NCBI RefSeq assembly: GCF_022436485.1
Contig: NZ_JAKUDO010000001.1
Span: 62,001-126,000, forward strand
Source: Agrococcus sp. ARC_14
GTDB taxonomy: Bacteria; Actinomycetota; Actinomycetes; Actinomycetales; Microbacteriaceae
Length of the DNA stretch: 64,000 nucleotides
Direction of reading: 5' to 3'
Part shown: in pieces, positions 41,835 through 51,882 of the stretch
How positions within the stretch are numbered: the first letter of the stretch is position 1
Layout: each line of letters opens with the position of its first letter
Translations under genes and position numbers: made by a program
Notes under the pieces: model-generated
Told to the model about the DNA's origin: nothing
Database searches by the model: none
The model's input: the letters and a program-made list of their open reading frames with translations, nothing else

Positions 41835-43063
41835 GGCTGGTCGTGCGCTCCTCGACCGAACGCGCCCGCGGTCGGCGCCGCAGACCGGCGAGATCCGCCA
41901 CCCTGCCCGCGCTCGCGCTGCTCCTCGTCGCTGCGCTCGCCGGCTGCACGCCCGGCGCGCTCGCACCCATGCCGGAGCCGTCGACCACAGCGCCCGCGGT
42001 CGGCGAGCCCTCCGCGACACCGACGTCGGAGCCCGTTGACGCATCCGACGCCAGTCCGGCGCTGCTCGTGACGCTCGCCGCATCCGACGGCCTCGCCATC
42101 CTCGACCCCGAGGCAGCGGATGCGCTGCTCGACGTCGTCGAGGTCGGCCAGGCACCGTGGGGCGTCGCCGCGCATGACGGCACCGCCTACGTCTCGACGG
42201 CGGAGGGCCTCGCTGTCGTCGACCTCGCCACCCGCAGCCGCACGGCGCTCGTGTCCTATGAGCACCAGCCCAGCGAGGTCGGCTTCGGCGAGTATCGCGA
42301 CGGCGGGCTCGGCATCGCGGTCGCGCCCGACGGCGAGCACGTCTACGTCGCCGTGCACCGCTGGCCCGACCCGGCCTGGCTCGAGGTCTACGACGTCGAC
42401 GAGGAGCGCTTCACAGGGAGCGTCGACGTGGGGATCCGGCCGTTCGACGTGCTCGCCGACCCTGCCGGCGAGTGGGTGGCGACGATCGACCACGACAGCT
42501 ACACGGTCTCGATCGTCGACACTGCGTCGGGGTTCGACCCGCAGGACCTCGAGGTGCGGCAGGTCGAGATCGCACCCTTCGGCAACCTGGGCTTCGCCGG
42601 CTGGGAGAAGCCGCACTACGCCTCGATCACGGCCGACGGCCGCATGGCGCTGCCCTACCAGGGGCTCGTCACGGTGCTGCTGGATCCCGCGACCGGCGAG
42701 ACCGAGCGCATCGAGACGACCGCGAACTCGCACCAGCACGGCATCGCGACGGCGCCCGACGGCACGCTCGTCGCGGCCGGCACGGGCCCATTCGGCACCG
42801 CGACCGGCCAGCCGAACGCCTCCTTCCTCGACCCGGCGACCGGCGAGGAGGAGGTCGTGGCGCTCGAGCATCCGCACGAGACGGTCGCCATCTGGCAGCC
42901 GGCCGACGACGCCGCCTGGCAGGCCGTGCTCGCCGGCGGCTTCACGCGCGACGGCTGGTGGGACGGACTGACGCTCATCGATCCGGCATCCGGCGCCGTG
43001 CGCGAGATCCCACTGGAGGGCAGGCCGCAGCACGTGATCGCGGCTGAGCTGCCCGCCCGGTAG
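41831..43063 (+). CDS. Lipoprotein with YVTN-type beta-propeller
   Basis: 410 residues. The signal peptide ends in ALAGC (lipobox), then a Pro/Ser/Thr-rich spacer. Repeats of the form [88 protein letters not shown] and [16 protein letters not shown] are propeller blades. It would sit on the outer face of the membrane. ATG 41831 overlaps the regulator stop. The role is unknown; coupling to a GlxA regulator may reflect read-through only. Confidence 0.82.
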   Translation: MRLVVRSSTERARGRRRRPARSATLPALALLLVAALAGCTPGALAPMPEPSTTAPAVGEPSATPTSEPVDASDASPALLVTLAASDGLAILDPEAADALLDVVEVGQAPWGVAAHDGTAYVSTAEGLAVVDLATRSRTALVSYEHQPSEVGFGEYRDGGLGIAVAPDGEHVYVAVHRWPDPAWLEVYDVDEERFTGSVDVGIRPFDVLADPAGEWVATIDHDSYTVSIVDTASGFDPQDLEVRQVEIAPFGNLGFAGWEKPHYASITADGRMALPYQGLVTVLLDPATGETERIETTANSHQHGIATAPDGTLVAAGTGPFGTATGQPNASFLDPATGEEEVVALEHPHETVAIWQPADDAAWQAVLAGGFTRDGWWDGLTLIDPASGAVREIPLEGRPQHVIAAELPAR

Positions 43064-43198
43064 GGATCGGGCCGGTCCGCCAAGCCGACCGCCGTGGTTC
43101 GCGTGCGCGCCCACCACCGGCCGCCCCGATCGCCCGGCACGTCGCGAGCGCCCGCAGCTACACTGATCGACACGCTCCCCGATGGCGAACGGAGCCCC

Positions 43199-44515
43199 AT
43201 GCCCACATGGACAGAGCCGCGCGACGGCGCCTCCCGACTGCTGGTCGAGCGCGCCCACGACGAGCTCGTCGCCGGCAACGCGGACGATCCGCGCCTCGCC
43301 GCCATCCGCCCGCTCGTGCGCGACAGCTGGAGCCGCTCGCTCGCGAGCCTCGCCGGCGTCGAGGGTGCCCCGACCCTCGATCTCGACGCCGAGGCCCTCG
43401 CCGCCTACCGCAGCGCGCATCCGCTCGCCGGCGCGCTCGAGCTGATCCGCTCGCTGCTGCTGCCCGGCGACGCGCTCGACTCGGGCGTCGTCGTGGCACT
43501 CGGGGATGCCTCCGGTCGCCTCCTGTGGGTCGAGGGCGATCGGCGCGTGCGGGCCCTCACCGGCGACATGGGCTTCGTCGAGGGCGCGAACTGGTCGGAG
43601 GACGTCGTCGGCACCTCCGCGCCCGGCACTGCTCTCGCGCTCGACCGCTCGGTGCAGATCCACGGCCCGGAGCACTACAACCGGCTCGTGCAGCCGTGGT
43701 CGTGCACCGCGGCACCCGTGCGCGACCCCGAGACGCGCCGCATCCTGGGCGTGCTCGACGTGACGGGCGGGCCCGAGGCGGCGACCGCCCAGGCGCAGCT
43801 GCTCGTCGACGCCACCGCGCGGGCCGTCGAGGGCGAGCTGCTGGTCGCGAGGCTGCGCGCCCGCGGCGAGCAGCCGAGGCGCTCGGCTCCCCGCCCGGCC
43901 CGCCGCTCGACCCCGCGCGTGCCGACCTCCACCCTGCGCGTGCTCGGCCGCGACCTCGCGATGCTCGAGCTGCGCGGCGACGAGGGCGAGCGCTCGGTCG
44001 AGCTCAGCGAGCGCCATGCAGAGCTGCTGCTCATGCTCGCGACCCACCGGCAGGGCCTCGCGGGCGATCGCCTCGCCGAGCTGGTCTACGGCGACCCGGG
44101 CTCCGAGTCGCTGCGGCCGGAGATGGTGCGCCTCAAGCGCGTGCTCGCGGAGGCCGCCCCACACCTCGTGCCCGCCTCTCGCCCCTATCGGCTCGAGGCC
44201 CCGCTCGAGACCGACCTGCAGCAGATGCTCTCGCTGCTCGACCGCGGCGCGCACCGCGTGGCGCTGGCTGCCTACCCCGGCGACGCGCTGCCCGGCTCGC
44301 GCGCGCCCGGCGTCGAGGAGCTGCGGGAGACGGCGCTCGCCGCGCTGCGCGAGTCGCTCATGACGGAGGCGGGGGTGGATGTGCTGCTCGCGTTCGCCGA
44401 CACGGCCGCCGGCAGCGACGATGTCGAGCTGCTGCGGCAGTGCTTGCGGATGCTGCCGGCGCGCTCACCGCGGCGGGCGGGGCTGGTGGCGAGGCTGGAG
44501 CGGCTGGAGCTCTAG
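43199..44515 (+). CDS. GAF-domain transcriptional regulator with C-terminal winged helix
   Basis: 438 residues from ATG 43199 with GGAG upstream. About residues 10-245 resemble the N-terminal sensor of AcoR-type regulators ([75 protein letters not shown]). Instead of the usual AAA+ and Fis domains, a winged-helix-like segment follows ([32 protein letters not shown]...[17 protein letters not shown]). It lies just upstream of an aldehyde dehydrogenase and DUF779 gene and is the likely activator of both, sensing an aldehyde or alcohol (inference). Confidence 0.85.
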   Translation: MPTWTEPRDGASRLLVERAHDELVAGNADDPRLAAIRPLVRDSWSRSLASLAGVEGAPTLDLDAEALAAYRSAHPLAGALELIRSLLLPGDALDSGVVVALGDASGRLLWVEGDRRVRALTGDMGFVEGANWSEDVVGTSAPGTALALDRSVQIHGPEHYNRLVQPWSCTAAPVRDPETRRILGVLDVTGGPEAATAQAQLLVDATARAVEGELLVARLRARGEQPRRSAPRPARRSTPRVPTSTLRVLGRDLAMLELRGDEGERSVELSERHAELLLMLATHRQGLAGDRLAELVYGDPGSESLRPEMVRLKRVLAEAAPHLVPASRPYRLEAPLETDLQQMLSLLDRGAHRVALAAYPGDALPGSRAPGVEELRETALAALRESLMTEAGVDVLLAFADTAAGSDDVELLRQCLRMLPARSPRRAGLVARLERLEL

Positions 44516-44520
44516 GGAGA

Positions 44521-44577
44521 CCGAGGCCCGGGACGGGCCTCGGCGCTGGGGTCGCGGCAGAGGCCCGAAAGGGCCTC
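44521..44577 (+). terminator. Two tandem hairpins after the GAF regulator
   Basis: CCGAGGCCCG-GGA-CGGGCCTCGG (44521-44543) starts five bases after the regulator stop. GAGGCCC-GAAA-GGGCCTC follows at 44560-44577. The two separate the regulator from the aldehyde dehydrogenase start at 44692, so the latter should have its own promoter. Confidence 0.65.
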
Positions 44578-44691
44578 CGCCCTCAGCTCCACCGCGCAAC
44601 GGGATGCAACGTGCCCCTGCGTAGCGTGCGCAGCACCGCACCGTCGCGGCTCCCCGTCGCGACGCGTCATGCCGAGTCGAAGGAGACCGCG

Positions 44692-46275
44692 ATGACCATC
44701 GTCGAGGACGACATCCAGACCCCGTCCGACGGCACCGGAGCCCAGGGCCCCGCCGTCTACGCCGCGCCGGGCCAGCAGGGCTCCGTCGCCACCTACCGCT
44801 CGCGCTACGGCCACTACATCGGCGGCGAGTTCGTCGACCCGGCAAAGGGGCAGTACTTCGAGAACATCACCCCCGTCACCGGCAAGCCCTTCTGCGAAGT
44901 CGGCCGCGGCACCAGCGAGGACATCGATCGCGCCGTCGAGACCGCCTGGAAGGCGTTCGAGAGCTGGAAGCACACCAGCCCCACCGAGCGCGCGAACATC
45001 CTCAACAAGATCGCGGACCGCATCGAGGCCAATCTCGAGCAGATCGCCGTCGCCGAGACGTGGGAGAACGGCAAGCCGGTGCGCGAGACGCTGGCGGCCG
45101 ACATTCCGCTCGCCGCCGACCACTTCCGCTACTTCGCGGGCGTGCTGCGCGCGCAGGAGGGCTCGCTCAGCCAGCTCGACGGCGACACCGTGGCCTACCA
45201 CTTCCACGAGCCGCTCGGCGTGGTCGGCCAGATCATCCCCTGGAACTTCCCGATCCTCATGGCCACCTGGAAGCTCGCCCCCGCGCTCGCCGCCGGCAAC
45301 TGCGTCGTGCTGAAGCCTGCCGAGCAGACGCCGGCGTCGATCCTGCTGCTCATGGAGCTCATCGGCGACCTCATCCCGCCTGGCGTCGTGAACGTCGTGA
45401 ACGGCTTCGGCATCGAGGCCGGGGCACCGCTCGCGCAGCACCCCCGCATCCGCAAGGTCGCCTTCACCGGTGAGACGACGACCGGGCGGCTCATCATGCA
45501 GTACGCCTCGCAGAACCTCATCCCCGTCACGCTCGAGCTCGGCGGCAAGAGCCCCAACCTGTTCTTCGAGGATGTCGCGCGCGACACGGGCGACAGCTAC
45601 TACGACAAGGCGCTCGAGGGGTTCACGCTCTTCGCGCTCAACAACGGCGAGGTCTGCACGTGCCCGAGCCGCGCGCTCATCCAGGGCTCGATCTACGACC
45701 AGCTGCTGGGCGATGGCCTCGACCGCGTCGCGAAGATCACGCAGGGCAACCCGCTCGACCCGACCACGATGATCGGCGCACAGGCGTCGAACGACCAGCT
45801 CGAGAAGATCCTCAGCTACATCGACATCGGCAAGGAGGGTGGCGCGAAGCTGCTCACGGGCGGCGAGCGCGTCGACCTCGGCGGTGACCTCTCCGGCGGC
45901 TACTACATCGAGCCGACCGTCTTCGAGGGCACGAACGACATGCGCATCTTCCAGGAGGAGATCTTCGGGCCGGTGCTGTCGGTCACGAAGTTCACCGACT
46001 TCGACGATGCCATCTCGATCGCGAACGACACGCTCTACGGCCTGGGTGCCGGTGTCTGGAGCCGCTCTGGCGACATCGCCTACCGGGCGGGCCGCGCGAT
46101 CGAGGCGGGTCGCGTGTGGACGAACACCTACCACCAATACCCGGCGCACGCGGCCTTCGGCGGCTACAAGCAGTCGGGCATCGGGCGCGAGAACCACCTG
46201 AAGATGCTCGAGCACTACCAGCAGACGAAGAACCTGCTGGTCTCCTACGCAGAAAGGCCCATGGGCTTCTTCTGA
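44692..46275 (+). CDS. Aldehyde dehydrogenase, acetaldehyde/AcoD-ExaC type
   Basis: 527 residues from ATG 44692 with GAAGGAGA upstream; the frame is open for 1.5 kb before it. [51 protein letters not shown] (catalytic Glu) and [16 protein letters not shown] (catalytic Cys) are in place. [11 protein letters not shown] and the ending [19 protein letters not shown] are typical of the AcoD/ExaC/AldB class that oxidises acetaldehyde from alcohols. It is followed by DUF779, a usual partner. Confidence 0.94.
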   Translation: MTIVEDDIQTPSDGTGAQGPAVYAAPGQQGSVATYRSRYGHYIGGEFVDPAKGQYFENITPVTGKPFCEVGRGTSEDIDRAVETAWKAFESWKHTSPTERANILNKIADRIEANLEQIAVAETWENGKPVRETLAADIPLAADHFRYFAGVLRAQEGSLSQLDGDTVAYHFHEPLGVVGQIIPWNFPILMATWKLAPALAAGNCVVLKPAEQTPASILLLMELIGDLIPPGVVNVVNGFGIEAGAPLAQHPRIRKVAFTGETTTGRLIMQYASQNLIPVTLELGGKSPNLFFEDVARDTGDSYYDKALEGFTLFALNNGEVCTCPSRALIQGSIYDQLLGDGLDRVAKITQGNPLDPTTMIGAQASNDQLEKILSYIDIGKEGGAKLLTGGERVDLGGDLSGGYYIEPTVFEGTNDMRIFQEEIFGPVLSVTKFTDFDDAISIANDTLYGLGAGVWSRSGDIAYRAGRAIEAGRVWTNTYHQYPAHAAFGGYKQSGIGRENHLKMLEHYQQTKNLLVSYAERPMGFF

Positions 46276-46351
46276 TCAGCCGGCCCGGGCGATCGACGCC
46301 CCGTCTCGCCCGGGCCGAACCACCCGCCGCGGCAGCCAAGAGGAGCGCGCC

Positions 46352-46744
46352 ATGACCGCATCCGCCACCCGATCACGCGTCGCGATCACCGCCGACGCAG
46401 CAGCCATGGTGCGCCAGCTCACTGCCCAGCACGGACCGCTCATGTTCCACCAGTCGGGCGGATGCTGCGACGGCTCGTCGCCCATGTGCTACCCGATCGG
46501 CATGTTCATCACCGGCCCCGGCGACGTGCTGCTCGGCGCCGTCGACGCCGGGCTCGACGACCCGATCGAGATCTACATGTCGACCTCGCAGTTCGAGTAC
46601 TGGAAGTTCACGCACCTCACGATCGACATCGTGCCCGGCCGCGGCGCCGGCTTCTCGGTCGAAGGCCCGACGGGGATGCGCTTCCTCATCCGGTCACGGA
46701 TGCTCACCGACGACGAGCTGATGCACTTCGGGCTGGCGGTGTGA
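46352..46744 (+). CDS. DUF779 family protein
   Basis: 130 residues. MFHQSGGCCDGSSPMCYPIG, FITGPGDVLLG, PIEIYMSTSQFEYWKFTHLTIDIVPGRGAGFSVE match the DUF779 family over its full length. The two adjacent Cys followed by Asp and a third Cys suggest metal or cofactor binding. The family is found next to NAD aldehyde dehydrogenases and has no established function. It lies 76 bases after the aldehyde dehydrogenase stop and probably shares its transcript. Confidence 0.92.
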   Translation: MTASATRSRVAITADAAAMVRQLTAQHGPLMFHQSGGCCDGSSPMCYPIGMFITGPGDVLLGAVDAGLDDPIEIYMSTSQFEYWKFTHLTIDIVPGRGAGFSVEGPTGMRFLIRSRMLTDDELMHFGLAV

Positions 46745-46921
46745 GGTGTCTGCCGCACCCGCGCGCCGACCGGCCGGTGTACGGATGCAGCTGCGTCGAT
46801 AACGTTTCCGCAACAGCACCTTCTTCCGCGGCGAGCGGCCCCCTAGGATCCGAGGTACGGCACCCCAGCGGCTTCTCCCGATCGCGCCGTCCTCTGCTCT
46901 CGGGCCCCGCGACAGGTCACC

Positions 46922-48703
46922 ATGCCGACTCCCCTGCTCTCTGCGCAGCGCACCCCGCCGGGCAGGCTGCGCACTGCCACCCTTGCCATCGTCATCGTCG
47001 TCGCCACAATGCTGGGGATCGTGGTGGCTCCCACCGTCGCTGCCGCCTCGAGCAGCGCCGTCGTCCGCGCCAACTGGATCGGCGGCAAGGATCTGTACGC
47101 GACGAGCGTGCTCATGTCTCAGCAGATGGGCGGAGCCCGCGTGCTCTACCTGGTCTCCGGCGAGTCGGGCGGCGACGCGCTCTCGGTGCCGCCCGCCGCG
47201 CGAGCCGAGGGTGCGCACGTGCTCATGGTGCGCCGAGATTCGATCCCTTCGACCGTCGCCACCGAGATCCGACGGCTGAACCCACGCTACGTGCACATCG
47301 TCGGCAGCCGCAGCGTGCTCAGCGACCGTCTGTGGGCGGCGACGCGCCAACTGCTGCCGGGTGCGCGCATCAATCGAGTGGGCACGAACGCGGGCGACCG
47401 CGTCGACTCTGCCATCGAGCTCTCGCAGCAGATCCGGCACGCGAACGGGCGGCTCGGCGATGTCTTCATCATCGGACGCAACGGCTACTCCGACGGCCTG
47501 GCGGCCGGCAATGTCGCCGCGCGGATGGGGGCGGCGGTGTTCCCCGCCATCGGCGACCCGCGGGCCTGGGCGCAACGACTGCTGCCGCACATCCAGGGCC
47601 CGCGCAACATTGTCTTCGTCGGCTCGACCTCGGTCCTCCCTGACGACTACCTGCGGGCGCTGCAAGGCGCCGGCCTCGCGCGCAAGGGTGCGGAGTTCTC
47701 ACGCATCGGCGGCCCCGACCGCTATGCGACGAACGCGCTGATGATCCAGCGGTTCGTGCCCTCCATCGTTGGCAACCGCGCCATCCTCGTCGCCGGCAAC
47801 GGCCACGGCGACACGATCGGCGCATCCGTCTACGCCGCAGAGGTCGGCTCGGTGCTGATGCTCTCGGGCCGCTTCTGTCATGAGCACACACGCGTGCCCG
47901 AGCAGCTGCAGCGTCTCGGCGTCCGGAACGTGACGGGGATCGGCACAAAGTTCTGGATCACGCTCGACGCCCTGCGGCTCACGGTCTGCGATCAGGCTCC
48001 AGATGCGCACGTCACGATACAGACGGACGGCGCGACCGGGCACGTCGCCTGGGGTGAGCGGACCACGACGACCTTCACGCTCAGGAACCATGCGAACTTC
48101 GGCGTCGAGGTGCCGCTCGAGATGCACTTCGGCACCAACCTGTTCGACAACCGGCTGGAGGCCAGAGGACGCACGATCGCGCGAGGGTCGGGCGAGCTCA
48201 TGATCGGCCTGTGGCCAGGCGAGACGCTCGAGTTCACCGCCAGCGGCCGCGCCGAGGTGCCTGCGGACGCCTATTCGCGGCGGGTGTCGATCGACGTCAT
48301 CTTTGATGAGTACCGGTATGTCGACTACACCGAGGTCGATCAGCCGCGCTCGGAGCACGTGCTCCTCGGCACGACGCCCGGCGAGGGCATGCACGGCAGC
48401 CAGGTCGTCGGGATGGCAGCGGCCGTGACGAACGTCGGCGACGCCACCGGCAGGCCGAGTGTGCGCATCCGCTACCCCGCCGAGCTCGTGCAGCCGATGC
48501 TGCGCTTCAACGGCGACTACTGGCGGTCGTCCCAGGTCGGCTACACGCTGCCGCCGATCGCACCGGGCGAGACCGTGCTCGTCGAGGTGATGGGCATCGC
48601 GAGCGGTCCCACGACCGGTGGCGAGTACTCCGTCGTCGTGGAGTTCGTGGGCGTCGGCGAGAGCACCATCCCCTTCACCGTGCTCCCTGCCCCGTCACCC
48701 TGA
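46922..48703 (+). CDS. Secreted protein with cell-wall-binding repeat 2 modules
   Basis: 593 residues. An N-terminal signal/anchor (LRTATLAIVIVVATMLGIVVAPTVAAA) leads into about 330 residues of CW_binding_2-type modules: ARVLYLVSGESGGDALSVPPAA, FIIGRNGYSDGLAAGNVAARMG and IGGPDRYATNALMIQRF, AILVAGNGHGDTIGASVYAAEVG. The C-terminal 230 residues are beta-rich, with a CARDB-like look (TTTFTLRNHANFGVEV, GMAAAVTNVGDATGRPSVRIRY). It is probably cell-wall associated. A weak ribosome-binding site makes the exact start uncertain. Confidence 0.85.
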   Translation: MPTPLLSAQRTPPGRLRTATLAIVIVVATMLGIVVAPTVAAASSSAVVRANWIGGKDLYATSVLMSQQMGGARVLYLVSGESGGDALSVPPAARAEGAHVLMVRRDSIPSTVATEIRRLNPRYVHIVGSRSVLSDRLWAATRQLLPGARINRVGTNAGDRVDSAIELSQQIRHANGRLGDVFIIGRNGYSDGLAAGNVAARMGAAVFPAIGDPRAWAQRLLPHIQGPRNIVFVGSTSVLPDDYLRALQGAGLARKGAEFSRIGGPDRYATNALMIQRFVPSIVGNRAILVAGNGHGDTIGASVYAAEVGSVLMLSGRFCHEHTRVPEQLQRLGVRNVTGIGTKFWITLDALRLTVCDQAPDAHVTIQTDGATGHVAWGERTTTTFTLRNHANFGVEVPLEMHFGTNLFDNRLEARGRTIARGSGELMIGLWPGETLEFTASGRAEVPADAYSRRVSIDVIFDEYRYVDYTEVDQPRSEHVLLGTTPGEGMHGSQVVGMAAAVTNVGDATGRPSVRIRYPAELVQPMLRFNGDYWRSSQVGYTLPPIAPGETVLVEVMGIASGPTTGGEYSVVVEFVGVGESTIPFTVLPAPSP

Positions 48704-48726
48704 GCGTCCGCGCGGTGCCCTCTCCC

Positions 48727-48796
48727 ATATTGGTCGAACCAATATTGACAAGCAGCGCCCTCGTGCCGTAGCGTGCCGAGCATTGGTCGAACCAAT
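48727..48796 (+). promoter_or_regulatory. FadR-regulator promoter flanked by twin operators
   Basis: ATATTGGTCGAACCAATAT (48727-48745, eight-base arms around CGA) and ATTGGTCGAACCAAT (48782-48796) share the 15-base core ATTGGTCGAACCAAT. Their centres are 53 bp apart, five helical turns. TTGACA (48745-48750) and TAGCGT (48769-48774) lie between, and the second operator ends 32 bp before the regulator ATG. This fits autorepression by looping or roadblock. Confidence 0.65.
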
Positions 48797-48828
48797 CTGG
48801 TCCGACTGCTCAACGGTGAGGGGCCAGC

Positions 48829-49542
48829 ATGCACGAGACGCTCGAGGCGTTCGCCGTCCAGCTGATCGACCTCTCGCATCCCGAGCCCGACGGCTCCCGG
48901 CGGCTCATCCCCGAGCGCGAGCTCTGCGCCCGACTCGACGTCAGCCGTGGCGCGCTCCGCGAACGCCTCTCGCAGCTCGAGTCGATCGGCATCCTCGATC
49001 GCCGCCAAGGCCACGGCACCTACCTGCAGTCCCCCGGCCCCGACGTCATCCGCACCTACTTCACGACCATGCGCGCGCTCGGCTTCCTCGACTCGAGCGA
49101 GATCGCCGAGGCCCGCGAGATGCTCGAGACCGTCGTCACCGTGCAGGCGGCCCGCCGCGCCACCCCCGCCGACGCCGAGCGCCTGCGCACCCTCGTCGAC
49201 GAGATGGTCGCCTGCACCACCGCCGGCGAGCACGATGCCGCCAGCGAGGCCGACCTCGCCTTCCACGCGGGCCTGTTCCGCATCGTGGACAACCCCGTCT
49301 TCACGATGATGCAGTCGGGGCTCGCCTACGCGCTGCAGCAGGCCATGCACGAGCGCCGTGCCGCCGCGCTCGCCGCAGAGCTCCCCGACGCCCACGGCCG
49401 CATGGAGACCGACGTCGTGCACTACCCGATCGTCGACGCCATCGCCGCGAACGACCCCGACGCTGCCCGCGCCGCGATCCGCCGCCACTTCGAGATCCAC
49501 TCCCTCATCACCCTCGAGACCACCAAGGAGGGCTCCGCGTGA
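48829..49542 (+). CDS. FadR-subfamily GntR regulator
   Basis: 237 residues. The winged helix (RRLIPERELCARLDVSRGALRERLSQLESIGILDRRQGHGTYLQ, about 24-67) is followed by a FCD domain with EADLAFHAGLFRIVDNPV and HYPIVDAIAANDPDAARAAIRRHFEIH supplying metal-binding residues. It is the first gene of the dehydrogenase - MFS - transketolase operon and likely binds the twin operators before it. FCD effectors are usually sugar acids or organic acids. Confidence 0.93.
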   Translation: MHETLEAFAVQLIDLSHPEPDGSRRLIPERELCARLDVSRGALRERLSQLESIGILDRRQGHGTYLQSPGPDVIRTYFTTMRALGFLDSSEIAEAREMLETVVTVQAARRATPADAERLRTLVDEMVACTTAGEHDAASEADLAFHAGLFRIVDNPVFTMMQSGLAYALQQAMHERRAAALAAELPDAHGRMETDVVHYPIVDAIAANDPDAARAAIRRHFEIHSLITLETTKEGSA

Positions 49543-50417
49543 GCCACGCATCCGTCACCTTCATCGGCCTGGGCGCCATCGGCACCCCCATGTCGCAGCG
49601 CATCGCAGCAGCCGGCTTCGCCGTGACCGGCGTCGACCCCTTCGAGGCCGCCCGCGAGCGCGCCGCCGAGGCGGGCATCGCGGCCGTGGCCTCGATCGCC
49701 CAGGCGCCAGCCGACGGCACCGTGGTCGTCATGGTCGCCACCCCCGACCAGCTCGACGCGCTCGTCGACGAGGCGAGCGCCGCATCCGTCGTCGCCGGCC
49801 GCACCTGGCTCATCATGTCGACCGTGGGCCCGGATGCGGTGCGTCGCGCAGGCGAGCGCCTCACCTCCCAGGGCGCCACCGTCGTGGACGCCCCGGTCAC
49901 GGGAGGCGTCGCGCGGGCGGCCACGGGCGAGCTGATCATCTTCGCGTCGGGCGCGCAGGCCGACCTCGAGGGCGTCGCCGAGGTGCTCGCACCGCTCGGC
50001 GCCGTGCGCACCGTCGGCGCCGAGCTCGGTCAGGGCCAGGCGATCAAGGTCGTCAACCAGCACCTGTGCTCGGTGCACATCGTGGCGGCCGCCGAGGCGC
50101 TCGCGCTGGGCGAGTCGCTCGGCCTCGACAAGGCCGACGTGCTCGACCTCGTCGGCGGCGGCGCTGCCGGCTCGTGGATGCTCGCCGACCGCGGTCCGCG
50201 CATGCTGCTGGGCACCGACGCGCCCGTCACCAGCACCGTCGGCATCTTCGTGAAGGATTCCGGCCTCGTCGCCGATGCCGCCGCATCCGTCGGCGCTGAC
50301 GTGCCGGTGCTCGCCGCAGCCCGCGAGCGCTACCTGCTGGCAGCAGCCGCCGGCCTCGAGCGCCGCGACGACAGCCGGGTCATCGAGACCTACCAACACG
50401 AGGCCCCACAGGGCTAG
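49539..50417 (+). CDS. HIBADH/tartronate-semialdehyde-reductase family dehydrogenase
   Basis: 292 residues from GTG 49539, overlapping the regulator stop. VTFIGLGAIGTPMSQRIAAAGFAVTGVD is the Rossmann motif of the beta-hydroxyacid dehydrogenases, VVDAPVTGGVARAATGELIIFASG the substrate-binding DxPVSGG motif, and GQGQAIKVVNQHLCSVHIVAAAEALALG contains the catalytic Lys of the KxxxN motif. The family oxidises 3-hydroxy acids or four-carbon sugar acids such as L-threonate. Asp at the end of the second strand suggests NAD. Confidence 0.9.
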   Translation: MSHASVTFIGLGAIGTPMSQRIAAAGFAVTGVDPFEAARERAAEAGIAAVASIAQAPADGTVVVMVATPDQLDALVDEASAASVVAGRTWLIMSTVGPDAVRRAGERLTSQGATVVDAPVTGGVARAATGELIIFASGAQADLEGVAEVLAPLGAVRTVGAELGQGQAIKVVNQHLCSVHIVAAAEALALGESLGLDKADVLDLVGGGAAGSWMLADRGPRMLLGTDAPVTSTVGIFVKDSGLVADAAASVGADVPVLAAARERYLLAAAAGLERRDDSRVIETYQHEAPQG

Positions 50418-50520
50418 ACCCCGGGACGAGACCCCACAGCTCCCCTGCCGGCGCGGCTCTGACGCGCCGCACCGATCGACCGCGCCCGCGGCCGTCCCAC
50501 CCGCGCTTCGAGGAGGAAGC

Positions 50521-51882
50521 ATGTCCACCACCAGCCCCGCGCCCGCCCAGGGCGCCGAGCAGCTCGAGACCAAGAAGGACAATCCGGTCAAGGTCTCGCT
50601 CGCGTCGATGATCGGCACGGCCGTCGAGTCGTACGACTTCTTCATCTACGCGACCGCGTCGGCCACCTACTTCGGCACCGTGTTCTTCGCCACCGACGAC
50701 CCGATCGTCGGCGCGCTCGCCTCGTTCGCGACGCTCGCGATCGGCTTCCTCTTCCGCCCGCTCGGCGGCTATCTCGCCGGCCACTTCGGCGACCGCATCG
50801 GCCGCAAGCGCATCCTCATCTGGTCGCTCGTGGTGATGGGCATCGTGACCACCGCCATCGGCATCCTGCCGACCTTCGCGATGGTCGGCATCCTTGCACC
50901 GATCCTGCTCATCATGCTGCGCATCGTGCAGGGCGTCGCCTACGGCGCGGAGTGGGGCGGTGCCGTGCTGATGGCCGTCGAGCACGCCCCTGCGCGCCGC
51001 CGCGGCTTCTTCGGCGCGCTGCCCCAGATCGGCATCCCCGCGGGCCTGCTGCTGGCCAACGGCGTGATCCTCCTGACCGCCGGACTGCCCGGCGACTGGG
51101 CGTGGCGGGTGCCGTTCCTGCTCGCGAGCGTCATGGTCATCATCGGCCTGTTCATCCGCCTGCGCGTCGCCGAGAGCCCCGAGTTCGAGACCGTGCAGCA
51201 GCAGGACGGTGTGCTCAAGCAGCCCGCGCTCGAGACCCTCAAGAAGGATTGGCCGATCATCCTGCGCATCATCGGCCTCCGTCTGGCAGAGACCGGCGGC
51301 TACTACGTCACGACCGCGTTCACCGTCACCTACGTCGGCCTCGCCGTGATCAGCGAGAGCTCGAACGTGCTGATCGGCACGTTGGTCGGCAGCGCGATCG
51401 GCCTCGTCAGCCACCTCGCGTTCGGCGCGCTCAGCGACCGCATCGGCCGCAAGAAGGTGTTCCTGATCGGCTCGATCTTCACGATCGCGTTCGGCATCCC
51501 GATGTTCCTGATGATCAACACCGGCTCGCTCGTGATGATCGTGGTCGCGATCGCGCTCTCGCTCGTGCTCAGCCACGACCCGATCTTCGCCGTCGAGTCG
51601 AGCTGGTTCTCGGAGCTCTTCCCCGCGAACCGACGCACCTCCGGCATCTCGCTCGGCTACAACGGCGCCGCGATCGTCGCCGGCTGCCTGCCCTTCATCG
51701 CCACGGCGGTCTACGGATGGGTCGGATGGATCGGCGTCGGACTGCTGTTCTCGGCGCTCGGCGTCATCTCGACGCTCGTGGGGCTCACCGTGCGCGAGAC
51801 CGCCCCGCGGGTGATCGGCACCGCGACCGACGAGCGCGCCGCGATCGTCACCCCGGCAGAGCAGCAGGAGGTGCTCACGTGA
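50521..51882 (+). CDS. MFS transporter, metabolite:H+ symporter (MHS) type
   Basis: 453 residues from ATG 50521 with GAGGAGGAAG upstream; twelve segments. SLASMIGTAVESYDFFIYATASATYFGTVFF and FLFRPLGGYLAGHFGDRIGRKRILIWSLVVMG are the signature start of the MHS family (shikimate, citrate, alpha-ketoglutarate, proline/betaine carriers). YGAEWGGAVLMAVEHAPARRRGFFGALPQIG follows. It most likely imports an organic or sugar acid for the enzymes encoded around it. Confidence 0.93.
   Translation: MSTTSPAPAQGAEQLETKKDNPVKVSLASMIGTAVESYDFFIYATASATYFGTVFFATDDPIVGALASFATLAIGFLFRPLGGYLAGHFGDRIGRKRILIWSLVVMGIVTTAIGILPTFAMVGILAPILLIMLRIVQGVAYGAEWGGAVLMAVEHAPARRRGFFGALPQIGIPAGLLLANGVILLTAGLPGDWAWRVPFLLASVMVIIGLFIRLRVAESPEFETVQQQDGVLKQPALETLKKDWPIILRIIGLRLAETGGYYVTTAFTVTYVGLAVISESSNVLIGTLVGSAIGLVSHLAFGALSDRIGRKKVFLIGSIFTIAFGIPMFLMINTGSLVMIVVAIALSLVLSHDPIFAVESSWFSELFPANRRTSGISLGYNGAAIVAGCLPFIATAVYGWVGWIGVGLLFSALGVISTLVGLTVRETAPRVIGTATDERAAIVTPAEQQEVLT

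Noticed and set aside
40811..44254. Minus-strand open frame of 1147 residues opposite the GlxA, propeller and GAF genes
   Set aside because: It is a GC-rich shadow: Arg/Ala/Gly/His-rich with no motif, while three well-recognised proteins occupy the other strand.
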